This document shows positions 7,942 to 16,555 of a DNA stretch of 64,000 bases, piece after piece. The stretch's first letter is position 1, and each line of letters begins with the position of its first letter. This stretch comes from Nocardia terpenica (GTDB lineage Bacteria > Actinomycetota > Actinomycetes > Mycobacteriales > Mycobacteriaceae), in assembly GCF_013186535.1 (NCBI RefSeq), contig NZ_JABMCZ010000005.1:1612001-1676000 (forward strand). The letters are read 5' to 3'. A program made the position numbers and the translations under genes. A model generated the notes under the pieces. That model worked only from the letters and a program-made list of their open reading frames with translations. It did no database searches and was not told the origin of the DNA.

Positions 7942-8613
7942 ATGCATTTGACCATGACGCCCGAGCTCCCCACCGACCCGGACGCGGCGGTGGCGCTCCA
8001 GGATCGGCTGCGCACGCTGGTGGAGACGAGCAATCCGGCAACGCCGAACTTCCGAACCGTCGCCGGTCTCGACTCCGCCTATGACGATGACGGCAATGTG
8101 GTTGCGGCGGTGGTGGTCCTGGATGCGGCGACGCTGGAACCGATCGATACCGCGACGGCGCGCGGACGGGTCACCTTCCCGTATGTGCCGGGCCTGCTCG
8201 CATTCCGAGAGCTGCCGACGACCATCGCGGCGCTCGAAAAGCTCGGCACCACACCGGATTTGCTGGTGTGCGACGGGCAGGGGGTCGCGCATCCGCGACG
8301 ATTCGGGCTGGCCTGTCATCTGGGAGTGCTGACGGGAGTCCCGACTATCGGTGTGGCCAAGACGGTTTGGGGAGACTACGCCGAACCTGCCCGAGAGCGT
8401 GGCGGAGTAGGCGACATCACGATCGATGGCGAGGTCGTCGGGCAGGCGGTACGAACCCAGGACGGAATCAAGCCCGTCTTCGTCTCGGTGGGCCACCGCA
8501 TCGACCTGGCCACCGCCTGCACCGAAGTCCTGGCCCTGACCCCGAAGTACCGCCAGCCCGAAACCACCCGCCAGGCCGACCACCTCTGCCGAACGCTGTT
8601 GCGGCACACCTAG
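7942..8613 (+). CDS. nfi: Endonuclease V (deoxyinosine 3'-endonuclease)
   Basis: Nicks DNA one nucleotide 3' of deoxyinosine, starting repair of deaminated adenine. The 223-residue protein has the metal-binding aspartate in GLDSAYDDDG, the wedge region FPYVPGLLAFRELP, the catalytic segment LLVCDGQGVAHPRRFGLACH, and the GVAKTVW motif followed by the GQAVRTQDGIKPVFVSVGH region. All are diagnostic of the family. It begins 15 bp after EspG and may share its transcript, but there is no functional reason for that pairing. Confidence 0.93.
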   Translation: MHLTMTPELPTDPDAAVALQDRLRTLVETSNPATPNFRTVAGLDSAYDDDGNVVAAVVVLDAATLEPIDTATARGRVTFPYVPGLLAFRELPTTIAALEKLGTTPDLLVCDGQGVAHPRRFGLACHLGVLTGVPTIGVAKTVWGDYAEPARERGGVGDITIDGEVVGQAVRTQDGIKPVFVSVGHRIDLATACTEVLALTPKYRQPETTRQADHLCRTLLRHT

Positions 8614-8752
8614 ATCAGTGCAATCGGTATGGTGCTAGCAGGTGTTCCGCAGTGGGACGTCCCCCACCAGGAATTCGGGTACTAGCCGGAGACCTTTTAC
8701 GTAAGGCGCCGCATAGCATTCGCCCGTAGCTTTCATGAGAAAGGGGACGGGC

Positions 8753-10132
8753 GTGAGCGCGGTCGCCACGGCAATGGATTCGCAGCAGGAGCAACCGGAC
8801 ACCGGACCCGATCGATCGGGCTGGAATGCGTTGACCCGCATTGTGTTCCGGTTCTGCTTCATATATTTCGGGCTGGTGTGCCTGACGGATTCGCAGATCA
8901 CGGGCGCCTTCCTGGGATGGGTGGCGGAGCGGCTGCCGGAGGATGTGCTGCGGTTGCAGGACCGGTTGCTCGCCCCCGTGCTGAAATGGGTGGGGCACAC
9001 CGTTTTCGGCGTCGAGGCCGTGCAGAGCGGCAGCGGCAGCGGTGATCAGGCCGTCACCTGGGTACTGGTGTTCTCCCTGCTGGTGGTCGCCGTGATCGCA
9101 ACGATCGGGTGGACCCTACTGGCCCGGCGGCGCACCGATCACCGTCGGCTCGCCGGGTGGTTTCTGCTGTTCATACGGCTCTGTGTGGGCGGGCAGATGC
9201 TGTTTTACGGTCTGGGGAAGGTGATTCCGATACAGATGCCCGAACCCTTGTTGGCGACACTGCTACAGCCCTACGGCAATATGACGCCGATGTCGGTGCT
9301 GTGGAACCAGGTCGGGTCCTCGCCGTCCTACGAAATCCTGCTGGGCACAGCGGAAGCGCTGGCCGGAATGATGCTGTTCATCCCGAGGACCGCGATCCTC
9401 GGTGCCGTGCTGGCCCTGATCGACATGGCGATGGTGTTCGTCCTCGACATGAACTTCGATGTGCCGGTACGAATCGGCTCCGGCCATCTCATGCTCATGA
9501 GCCTGGTGCTGCTGGCGCCGGAAGCGAAACGGTTGATCGAGGTCCTGGTTTTCAACCGACCGTCCGAACCCTCGACGGCGCCCTATCCATTCCACACGCG
9601 ACAATCACGCCGTATCGCAGCACTGGTGCAGATCGCGATAGGTCTGTGGATGGGCGCGGGCCAGATACACGCCGATTGGGGCTATTGGCAGCAGTACGGC
9701 CCGAACCGACCCAAGCCCCCGCTCTACGGAATCTGGATGGTCCAGGACTTCACCCGCGACGGCCAGCTGGCACCACCCCTGCTGACCGATGAAAACCGCT
9801 GGCAGCGAGTAGTATTCGACACCCCCGGCATAATGCAGTACCAACGAATGGACGGCACCCTGGTGCCCGCCCAACTAGAAGTCGACACCCGGTCCCACCA
9901 CCTGACCCTGCAAACCGCCACCGCCCCGGTACAAATGCATCCGATGGCACCCCAGCGACAGCCGGAATCGGTAGGCGCCTTCACCTTCCAACAACCGGCT
10001 CCCGATCGGTTGCGCCTGGACGGGGAGTTCAATGGCCATCAAGTCACCGTCACCCTCCACCGATTCGACGAAAACAGCTTCCCGCAACGTAGCCGCGGAT
10101 TCCATTGGATTCAGGAGTACGGCAGCTTCTGA
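8753..10132 (+). CDS. DoxX-family membrane protein
   Basis: The protein of about 459 residues has at least five hydrophobic segments between residues 20 and 300. These include the DoxX-type pattern GGQMLFYGLGKVIPIQM and a RIGSGHLMLMSLVLLAPEAKR loop. A soluble C-terminal part of about 150 residues follows (DENRWQRVVFDTPG onward). I chose the GTG at 8753 because AAGGGGACGG lies directly upstream; an ATG at 8735 would add six residues. DoxX-like proteins are linked to quinone or thiosulphate chemistry in some organisms, but the function here is unknown. Converges with rip1. Confidence 0.7.
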   Translation: MSAVATAMDSQQEQPDTGPDRSGWNALTRIVFRFCFIYFGLVCLTDSQITGAFLGWVAERLPEDVLRLQDRLLAPVLKWVGHTVFGVEAVQSGSGSGDQAVTWVLVFSLLVVAVIATIGWTLLARRRTDHRRLAGWFLLFIRLCVGGQMLFYGLGKVIPIQMPEPLLATLLQPYGNMTPMSVLWNQVGSSPSYEILLGTAEALAGMMLFIPRTAILGAVLALIDMAMVFVLDMNFDVPVRIGSGHLMLMSLVLLAPEAKRLIEVLVFNRPSEPSTAPYPFHTRQSRRIAALVQIAIGLWMGAGQIHADWGYWQQYGPNRPKPPLYGIWMVQDFTRDGQLAPPLLTDENRWQRVVFDTPGIMQYQRMDGTLVPAQLEVDTRSHHLTLQTATAPVQMHPMAPQRQPESVGAFTFQQPAPDRLRLDGEFNGHQVTVTLHRFDENSFPQRSRGFHWIQEYGSF

Positions 10133-10160
10133 CAATGGTCGGGCTGGTTGTGCCCGCGCG

Positions 10161-11375
10161 CTAGAAGATCTTGATCGGGTTCACGATGTCGGCGACCAGG
10201 GTCAGGATCATGTAGGCGCCGCCGATGACCACCACGACGTAGGTGGCGGGGAGCAGTTTCATGTAGTCCACCGGGCCGCCGGGTTGCAGGCCGCGGCGGC
10301 GGCGGAAGGTGTTGCGGATCTTCTCGAAGAGGACTACCGCTATGTGGCCGCCGTCGAGGGGGAGCAGCGGGAGCACATTGAAGGCGCCGAGGAAGAAGTT
10401 CAGGCTCGCCAGGACCAGAACGAACGCGCCCCATTTGCCGTGGGCCGCGGTCTCGCCGCCGATGCGGCTCGCGCCGTAGACGCTGACGGGGGTGTTGATA
10501 TCGCGCTTGCCGCCGGTGACGGCGTGCCACAGGTTGACTACCTTGGTGGGCATCTGCGCCAGCGACTGGAAGGTCTTGCCGAACATGTCACCGGTGAAGG
10601 TGCCCGCGGCGGGGATCGCGGCGACCAGGCCGTACTTCTGCACGTCGTAGAAGTCCGGGGCCACACCGACCTTGGAGGACATGACCGGAGTGGCCGACAC
10701 CCGTCCGGTGTTCGGGTCCTTCGGATAGGTCACCGCACGCTGCGGCTGCACCGGGAGGTCGAGCTTCTGGCCGTTCCGCTCCACGGTGTAGACGACCGTG
10801 CCGGTCTGGTTCTCCGTCAGCGACGCCAGGTCTTTCCACGTATGGATCGGGGTGCCGTTGATGGCGACGACGATATCGCCGCGCTTCATGCCCGCCAGTT
10901 GCGCCGGGCCCTCCCCGGTGCAGTCCGCGACGGTTCCGTCCGGCTTCTGGGCCGAGACGCAGGTCGGGTAGATCTGCGTTTCCGGCGGCTGGTCCAGGCG
11001 CGGCAGGCCCCAGGCCACCGCCAGCAGCACGATGAGCAGGAATCCCAGGAAGAAGTTCATCGCGATGCCGCCGAACATGACCACCAGGCGCTTCCAGGTC
11101 GCCTGCCGATACATCGCGCGGTCGAGATCCTTCGGATCGATCTCGTCCAGGGCGGTCATGCCCGCGATATCGCAGAATCCGCCCAGTGGCAGGGCCTTGA
11201 GGCCGTATTCGGTCTCACCGCGCCGGAAGGAGAACACCTTCGGGCCGAAGCCGATGAAATAGCGGCGCACCTTCATTCCCGTGGCCTGCGCGGCCCACAT
11301 GTGGCCGCATTCGTGCAGGGCCACCGAGACCGTGATGCCGAGCGCGAACAGCACGAACCCGATCGCGAACCCCAT
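10161..11375 (-). CDS. rip1: Site-2 intramembrane zinc metalloprotease (RseP/Rip1, M50)
   Basis: Cleaves membrane-embedded anti-sigma factors in regulated intramembrane proteolysis; in M. tuberculosis Rip1 controls cell-envelope and stress responses. The 404-residue protein has the zinc motif HECGHMWAAQ near residue 20, a PDZ domain in the middle (GMKRGDIVVAINGTPI), and the C-terminal LPLLPLDGGHI motif carrying the third metal ligand. Four membrane segments are visible. It lies 21 bp downstream of dxr, as in mycobacteria. Confidence 0.93.
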   Translation of the reverse strand: MGFAIGFVLFALGITVSVALHECGHMWAAQATGMKVRRYFIGFGPKVFSFRRGETEYGLKALPLGGFCDIAGMTALDEIDPKDLDRAMYRQATWKRLVVMFGGIAMNFFLGFLLIVLLAVAWGLPRLDQPPETQIYPTCVSAQKPDGTVADCTGEGPAQLAGMKRGDIVVAINGTPIHTWKDLASLTENQTGTVVYTVERNGQKLDLPVQPQRAVTYPKDPNTGRVSATPVMSSKVGVAPDFYDVQKYGLVAAIPAAGTFTGDMFGKTFQSLAQMPTKVVNLWHAVTGGKRDINTPVSVYGASRIGGETAAHGKWGAFVLVLASLNFFLGAFNVLPLLPLDGGHIAVVLFEKIRNTFRRRRGLQPGGPVDYMKLLPATYVVVVIGGAYMILTLVADIVNPIKIF

Positions 11376-11396
11376 TGCGGTATCGAACCCTCCTGC

Positions 11397-12536
11397 TCAG
11401 TTGCTCACCAGCGAGCGCGCACGCTCTCGCGCCCACGCATCCGCCGCGAGCACCTCGTCCAAGGTAGCGGGTTCGGTCCGCCACTGGTCGGCCGACTCGA
11501 CCACACGCCCCACCGTCCGCACGATATCGGGGAAACCGATCCGCCCGTCGAGGAACGCGTCGACCGCGATCTCGTTGGCCGCGTTGTAACAGGCCGTGAC
11601 GCTGCCCCCGGCCTGTCCCGCCCGCCGGGCCAGCTCGACCGCCGGGAACACCGCGTTGTCGACCGGTTCGAATTCCCAGGAGAACGCGGTGGAGAAATCG
11701 AGGGGGGCGAGCACGCCGGGGACGCGGTCGGGCCAGCCCAGGGCCAGGGCGATGGGCAGGCGCATATCGGGCGGGCTGGCCTGGGCGATGGTCGAGCCGT
11801 CGGCGAAGGTGACCATCGAGTGCACGATCGACTGCGGGTGCACCGAGACATCGATGCGGTCGTAGGGGACGCCGAACAGCATGTGCGCCTCGATGAGCTC
11901 GAGGCCCTTGTTCACCAGCGTCGCCGAGTTCAGCGTGTTCATCAGGCCCATGGACCAGGTCGGATGCGCCTTGGCCTCGGCCGGATTCACCGATTCCAGC
12001 ATCCGCGTGGTCCAGCCGCGGAACGGGCCGCCCGACGCGGTGAGCACCAGGCGGTCCACCTCGCTCGCGCGGCCGCCGCGCAGGCACTGGGCCATGGCGG
12101 AATGCTCCGAGTCGACCGGGACGATCTGGCCGGGCGCGGCCGCGCGGGTGACCAGCGATCCGCCCGCGACCAGCGACTCCTTGTTCGCCAGCGCGAGGCG
12201 GCGGCCCGACTCCAGGGTGGCCAGCGTGGGTTCCAGGCCGAGCGAGCCGACCAGCGCGTTGAGCACCACGTCCGCGTCGGTGCGGCGGACCAGTTCGGTC
12301 ACCGCCCGCGGACCCGCCAGCGCCACACCGAGTTTCGCGGCCGCGGCGGGATCGGCGACCGCGACGTTGCCGGTCCCGGTGGCCCGGATCTGCTCGGCCA
12401 GCAGCGCGGTATTGCCGCCGCGCGCGGCCAGTCCGACCACCTGGAAGCGATCCGGGTTGGCCGCGATCACCTCCAGTGCCTGCGTGCCAATGGAACCGGT
12501 GCTGCCCAGCAGCAGGACTCTCACGATGTCGGACAC
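11397..12536 (-). CDS. dxr: 1-deoxy-D-xylulose 5-phosphate reductoisomerase
   Basis: Second enzyme of the MEP isoprenoid pathway, converting DXP to MEP with NADPH. The 379-residue protein has the NADPH-binding N-terminus LLGSTGSIGTQALEVI, the metal-binding PVDSEHSA, the active-site LTASGGPFRG loop, and the C-terminal NAANEIAVDAFL segment. All positions expected in the family are present. It is followed by rip1 on the same strand. The intergenic region upstream (12537-12657) separates it from the divergent DUF2631 gene. Confidence 0.96.
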   Translation of the reverse strand: MSDIVRVLLLGSTGSIGTQALEVIAANPDRFQVVGLAARGGNTALLAEQIRATGTGNVAVADPAAAAKLGVALAGPRAVTELVRRTDADVVLNALVGSLGLEPTLATLESGRRLALANKESLVAGGSLVTRAAAPGQIVPVDSEHSAMAQCLRGGRASEVDRLVLTASGGPFRGWTTRMLESVNPAEAKAHPTWSMGLMNTLNSATLVNKGLELIEAHMLFGVPYDRIDVSVHPQSIVHSMVTFADGSTIAQASPPDMRLPIALALGWPDRVPGVLAPLDFSTAFSWEFEPVDNAVFPAVELARRAGQAGGSVTACYNAANEIAVDAFLDGRIGFPDIVRTVGRVVESADQWRTEPATLDEVLAADAWARERARSLVSN

Positions 12537-12657
12537 CCTTTCATTGTCGCGGACAACGGCCGACGCGCCGACACCCGCTCACCCCGCTGGCTACGACGGG
12601 CGGTCGTATGTCACCATAGGGGTGACCTACAGCAAGCCTGCAATGATGGGAGCGAAC

Positions 12658-12942
12658 GTGGCCGGCACGGAAGTGGAACCCGCCAAGAGCACCGGTGTCG
12701 TCACCAAGGTCGACCCTGCCGAGGTTCCGTCCGCCGCGTGGGGCTGGAGCGGTGAGTCGCGGCGCGCCTTCCGCGTCGCCGGATGGGTGGTCGTGGTCAT
12801 CCTGCTGGCCATGCTCTTCGAGGGTCCCCAGGGCAGCTCCGCGGGCACCGGCAATATCGGCTACCTGTTCCTCATCGGCTTCGCCATCGCCCTCGCGGGC
12901 ATCCTCATCCGCGACTCGTGGTTGCAGGGTAAGCCGCGGTAG
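12658..12942 (+). CDS. DUF2631 membrane protein (Rv2876-like)
   Basis: The 94-residue protein has a charged N-terminus of about 35 residues (PAEVPSAAWGWSGESRRAFR) and two adjacent membrane segments, GWVVVVILLAML and GYLFLIGFAIALAGILI, ending in a short basic tail. This matches the small actinobacterial DUF2631 family. The GTG at 12658 has GGGAG six bases upstream; ATGs at 12643 and 12646 are alternatives without a good ribosome-binding site. Divergent from dxr. Function unknown. Confidence 0.75.
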   Translation: MAGTEVEPAKSTGVVTKVDPAEVPSAAWGWSGESRRAFRVAGWVVVVILLAMLFEGPQGSSAGTGNIGYLFLIGFAIALAGILIRDSWLQGKPR

Positions 12943-12961
12943 GTTTCGCGAGCGAGCTTTT

Positions 12962-13004
12962 ACGGCGGTCGCCCGGTCGGATTTGATTGGGGGGCCGCCG
13001 TTTT
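12962..13004 (+). terminator. Possible terminator after the DUF2631 gene
   Basis: ACGGCGG (12962-12968) pairs with CCGCCGT (12995-13001), and the 3' arm leads directly into TTTT. The loop is long (26 nt), so the structure is less convincing than the one at 477-515. Confidence 0.45.
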
Positions 13005-13029
13005 CGTGTGGGGAGATCCCGGCCAAAAG

Positions 13030-13147
13030 CATGCCGGGACCATGGGGTGGGGGCATGCCGGGACCATGAGGTGGGGGCATGCCGGGACCATGAGGTGGGG
13101 GCATGCCAGGACCATGGGAGTGGGGCGTGCCGGGACCATGGAGTGGG
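13030..13147. repeat. Five tandem copies of a 24-bp unit
   Basis: The unit CATGCCGGGACCATGAGGTG plus GGGG begins at 13030, 13054, 13078, 13102 and 13126. The second and third copies are identical, the others have one to several changes, and the last is about 22 bp. The array is preceded by CCGGCCAAAAG, the same sequence that opens the repeats at 516 and 2423. It fills the gap between the convergent DUF2631 and LysR-like genes. Confidence 0.9.
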
Positions 13148-13849
13148 TTAGCGGCCGCGGCGGCGAGAGGTGTTGCGCTGGCGGGGGTTCGAGGTTTTGC
13201 GGGTGGGGTTGGTTTTCTGGCGGGACGGCTTTTTGTGGGGGTCGGGGGTTTTCTTGCGCTCGGCGGTGGTGTCGCGCTTTTTCTGTTCGGTGGCGCCGCG
13301 GGAGCTGTGGGCGGTGCGGCCTCGGACTATGCCGATGAACTCCTCGATGGCGGGGGATTCGGTGGCGATCGGCCAGGCCAGGGCGATCCGGGTGTCGGGG
13401 GCGTCGGTGACGGTGCGGTAGGTGAGGTCGCGGCGGTGGTGCAGGCGGGCCAGCGAGTGCGGCATGATGGCCGCGCCGCCGACCGCGGCGACGAGTTCGA
13501 CCGTGGTGGCCATGGCGTCGATATCGGTGGCGTCCTGCATGCGCTCGTCGGCCAGGTCGGCCCGGGACACCTCGTCGAACAGGGAGATCGGATGGTCCTT
13601 GGGGATCACCACGACGGGGAGTTCGTGCCAGAGGGGGATGGCGTGCAGGCCCTCGCGGTCGATCGGCAGGCGCACGAAGCACATGTCGACGCGGGCCTCG
13701 CGCAGGGCCGCCTCCTGCTCGGCCTGCGGGACGGCGACCAGCTCCAGGGGGCTCTCGGGAAATCGCTCGCCCCAGATCCGGGCCCATTTCGATACCGTGA
13801 CGCCCGGCACGTAGCCGACGCGTAGCGCACCCAGAGCACATTCGGTCAT
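13148..13849 (-). CDS. LysR-type ligand-binding domain protein without DNA-binding domain
   Basis: The 233-residue product is the effector-binding half of a LysR-type regulator: it opens with ALRVGYVPGVTVSKW and contains the two-lobe pattern DMCFVRLPIDREGLHAIPLW. No helix-turn-helix precedes it, and no upstream frame supplies one. The last 50 residues are a low-complexity basic tail rich in Lys, Arg, Thr and Pro. Similar stand-alone LysR ligand-binding proteins occur in actinobacteria, so it need not be a broken gene. The tail might bind nucleic acid or be disordered; this is inference. Confidence 0.7.
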   Translation of the reverse strand: MTECALGALRVGYVPGVTVSKWARIWGERFPESPLELVAVPQAEQEAALREARVDMCFVRLPIDREGLHAIPLWHELPVVVIPKDHPISLFDEVSRADLADERMQDATDIDAMATTVELVAAVGGAAIMPHSLARLHHRRDLTYRTVTDAPDTRIALAWPIATESPAIEEFIGIVRGRTAHSSRGATEQKKRDTTAERKKTPDPHKKPSRQKTNPTRKTSNPRQRNTSRRRGR

Positions 13850-13991
13850 TCCAGCAAGCCTATCCGCCCGCGATGCCGGACGAGATCACCCGGGTCGACG
13901 AGGTGTACAACTGGGCTTTGGAGGTGTTGCGCGCGCGTAACTCTCGCCGCCCCGTAGCGGTGGCGGATCCGATGTCGAAGGAGTTTGTGTC

Positions 13992-14927
13992 GTGAAGGTG
14001 ACGGTGTTCGGTGCCGGGGGTATCGGGTTGTATTTCGCGGCGGTGCTGGGTGCTGCGGGGCACGAGGTGACCGTGGTGGGCCGCGAGTCCACCGTCGCGG
14101 CCGCCGGGCGGGCCCCGCTGGTGCTCACGCGCGGCGGCGAGCGGCTCGAGGTTCCGGGCGTCGCCGCGGTGTCGGCGGTCTCCGAGATCGCGGAGCCGCC
14201 GGACCTGGCTGTGGTGTCGGTCAAGGCGTGGCAGGTGCGGGAGGCCGCCGCCGCGCTGGCGCCGGTGCTCGGCCCGCGAACGGTCGTGCTGCCGTTGCAG
14301 AACGGGGTGGAGGCGTCCGGCGAGTTGGTCGAGGCGCTCGGGCCGGGCGGGGTGCTCGGCGCCAGCTGCGTGGTGATCGCCCAGCGCACCGAACCGTGGG
14401 CGGTGACCTGCCTGGGTCCCGATGCCACCCTCGAGATCGGCCCGGCGACAGCCGATTTCGATGCGGCACTGGATCCGGTGGTGGCCGCGCTGACCGAGGC
14501 CGGGGTGGGAATCACTCGCTCCGAGGACATTTCGGCCACGCTGTGGCGCAAGCTCATGCTGATCTCGTCCTACGGCGGGGTGGGCGCGCTGTCGCGGCAG
14601 CCGGTCGGCGTCACCGCGAGCTGCCCGCAGACCCGAGAGCTGGTGCGGGCGGCCATGATCGAGGTGCTGCGGGTGGCCCGCGCCAGGGATGTGCGGCTCG
14701 CCGAGGCCGATGTGGACCGCATGATGAAGGTGTTCGAGGGCTTCAGCCCCGACACCACCTCCTCCATGCAACGCGACCTGCTCGCGGGCCGACCGTCCGA
14801 ACTGGAATACCAGAACGGCGCGGTGGTCCGCTTCGGCCGTGAAACCGGCGTCCCCACACCGATTCACGAGACCGTCTACGCCTCCCAGCTGCCCGGCGAA
14901 CTGGCGGCCCGCAGGGAGTCGGCCTGA
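13992..14927 (+). CDS. panE: 2-dehydropantoate 2-reductase (ketopantoate reductase family)
   Basis: NADPH-dependent reduction of ketopantoate to pantoate in coenzyme A synthesis. The 311-residue protein has the N-terminal nucleotide motif VFGAGGIGLYFAAVLGAAGH, the VVSVKAWQ and PLQNGVE segments, the catalytic lysine in ATLWRKLMLI, and the C-terminal SSMQRDLLAGRPSELEYQNG substrate-binding stretch. GTG start with AAGGAG upstream. It stands alone between the LysR-like gene and the transporter operon. Some homologues act on related 2-oxo acids, so the exact substrate is likely but not proven. Confidence 0.88.
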   Translation: MKVTVFGAGGIGLYFAAVLGAAGHEVTVVGRESTVAAAGRAPLVLTRGGERLEVPGVAAVSAVSEIAEPPDLAVVSVKAWQVREAAAALAPVLGPRTVVLPLQNGVEASGELVEALGPGGVLGASCVVIAQRTEPWAVTCLGPDATLEIGPATADFDAALDPVVAALTEAGVGITRSEDISATLWRKLMLISSYGGVGALSRQPVGVTASCPQTRELVRAAMIEVLRVARARDVRLAEADVDRMMKVFEGFSPDTTSSMQRDLLAGRPSELEYQNGAVVRFGRETGVPTPIHETVYASQLPGELAARRESA

Positions 14928-14949
14928 GAACTCGTGTGCGACAAACGAT

Positions 14950-16545
14950 TCAGTTCGAGGTGAGGACTCCCGCGCCCGGAATGGCTTCCAGGAGTTGCTT
15001 GGTGTAGGGGTCGGCCGGGTTGGTGAGGACTTCGTCGGCGGGACCCTGTTCCACCACCCGGCCTTCGCGCATGACGACCACGTCGTGGGCGAGGGCGCGG
15101 ACCACGGCCAGGTCGTGGGAGATGAACAGGTAGCTCAGGCCCAGGCGGTCCTGCAGGGAGGACAGCAGGGTCAGGATCTGTTGCTGGACAAGGACGTCCA
15201 GGGCGGAGACCGCCTCGTCGCAGACGACCAGCCGGGGGTCGACGGCGAGGGCGCGGGCGATGGCGACGCGCTGGCGCTGGCCGCCGGAGAGCTGGTTGGG
15301 GTAGCGCTGGGCCAGGTCCGGCGACAGCGCGACCTGGTCGAGGAGTTCGGCGACCCGGGCGCGGCGGGTGACGCGATCGCCGACGCCGAAGGCGCGCAAC
15401 GGTTCCGTGATCAGCCGCTCGACGGTCCACATGGGATCCAGTGAGGCATAGGGGTCCTGGAACACCGGCTGCATGGCCCGCCGCGCCGCGCGCAGCCGAT
15501 CGCCCCGCAGACCCAGCAGCCCCGCACCGTCCAGGGTGATCGTCCCGGACGTGACGGGCACCAGGCCCAGCACCATGCGCGCGACGGTGGTCTTCCCCGA
15601 ACCGGATTCGCCCACGATGGCCGTGGTGCGGCCGCGGCCGATCGTGAACGACACGTCGTCCACGGCGCGCAGCAGGCCGCCGCGCCCGCGGATGCGGTAC
15701 TCCTTGCTGACCCGCTCGACCTGAAGGATGGGAGATCCGTTGTCCGCCACCGTCTTCTGCCGCGGCGTCATGCGCGCCGGGGCGGCCGCCACCAGCCGCC
15801 GGGTGTAGTCCTGCCGCGGATCGGTGAGCACCTGCCGCGCCGGGCCGGACTCCACGATCCGGCCCTCCGACATCACCACCACCCGGTCGGCCCGCTCGGC
15901 CGCCAGGCCCAGGTCGTGGGTCACCAGCAGCAGGGCGGTGCCCAGGTCGCGGGTGAGGTCCTGCAGGTGGTCCAGGATCTGCCGCTGCACGGTCACATCC
16001 AGCGCCGAGGTGGGTTCGTCGGCGATCAGCAGCTCCGGGCGGCAGGCCAGCCCGATGGCGATCAGCACGCGCTGCCGCATGCCGCCGGAGAATTCGTGCG
16101 GATACTGCCGCGCCCGCCGCCGCGCATCCGGCAGCCCGGCCTGCGCCAGCAGGTCGACCGCGCGCTGCGACGCCTCGCGCCGCCCGCAGAGCCGGTGCGC
16201 CAGCAGCGTTTCCGAGACCTGCCTGCCGACGCGGGCCACGGGATTCAGGTTCGACATGGGATCCTGTGGCACCAGCCCGATCTCGCGGCCGCGCAGCCGC
16301 CGCAGCCGTTTCTCGTCGGCCCGGGTGACATCCTCGCCGCGCCACCGCAGGCTGCCGCCGGTGACCCGCCCGGAGCCGGGCAGCAGGCCCATGATCGCGT
16401 GCGCCAGGGTGGATTTCCCGGAGCCGGAGGCGCCCACCACCGCGACCCGCTCCCCCGGGTCGACGACCAGATCCGCGCCGCGCACGGCCGCGACGGAGCC
16501 GAAAGACACTTGTAAATCCGAGATTTCGAGCAGGGGTTCGGTCAC
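14950..16545 (-). CDS. Oligopeptide ABC transporter, fused double ATPase (DppD-DppF type)
   Basis: The 531-residue protein contains two complete ABC ATPase domains. The first has Walker A GASGSGKST at about residue 36 and signature FSGGMRQRV; the second has GESGSGKTT at about 313 and signature LSGGQRQRV. Each has its own Walker B (LIADEPTSALD and VVCDEAVSALD). Both carry the C-terminal extension typical of peptide/nickel transporters (PADPYTKQLLEAIP at the end). It is the last gene of the SBP-permease-permease-ATPase operon and powers import. Confidence 0.92.
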   Translation of the reverse strand: MTEPLLEISDLQVSFGSVAAVRGADLVVDPGERVAVVGASGSGKSTLAHAIMGLLPGSGRVTGGSLRWRGEDVTRADEKRLRRLRGREIGLVPQDPMSNLNPVARVGRQVSETLLAHRLCGRREASQRAVDLLAQAGLPDARRRARQYPHEFSGGMRQRVLIAIGLACRPELLIADEPTSALDVTVQRQILDHLQDLTRDLGTALLLVTHDLGLAAERADRVVVMSEGRIVESGPARQVLTDPRQDYTRRLVAAAPARMTPRQKTVADNGSPILQVERVSKEYRIRGRGGLLRAVDDVSFTIGRGRTTAIVGESGSGKTTVARMVLGLVPVTSGTITLDGAGLLGLRGDRLRAARRAMQPVFQDPYASLDPMWTVERLITEPLRAFGVGDRVTRRARVAELLDQVALSPDLAQRYPNQLSGGQRQRVAIARALAVDPRLVVCDEAVSALDVLVQQQILTLLSSLQDRLGLSYLFISHDLAVVRALAHDVVVMREGRVVEQGPADEVLTNPADPYTKQLLEAIPGAGVLTSN

Positions 16546-16555
16546 GACGACTCCT

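Noticed and set aside
10032..12755. 907-residue open frame on the plus strand opposite rip1 and dxr
   Set aside because: It is the mirror of two well-recognised genes. Its composition (Arg, His, Gly, Gln) and absence of domains mark it as a shadow.
13030..13147. CRISPR array
   Set aside because: The units are directly adjacent with no spacers and there are no cas genes. It is a simple tandem repeat.
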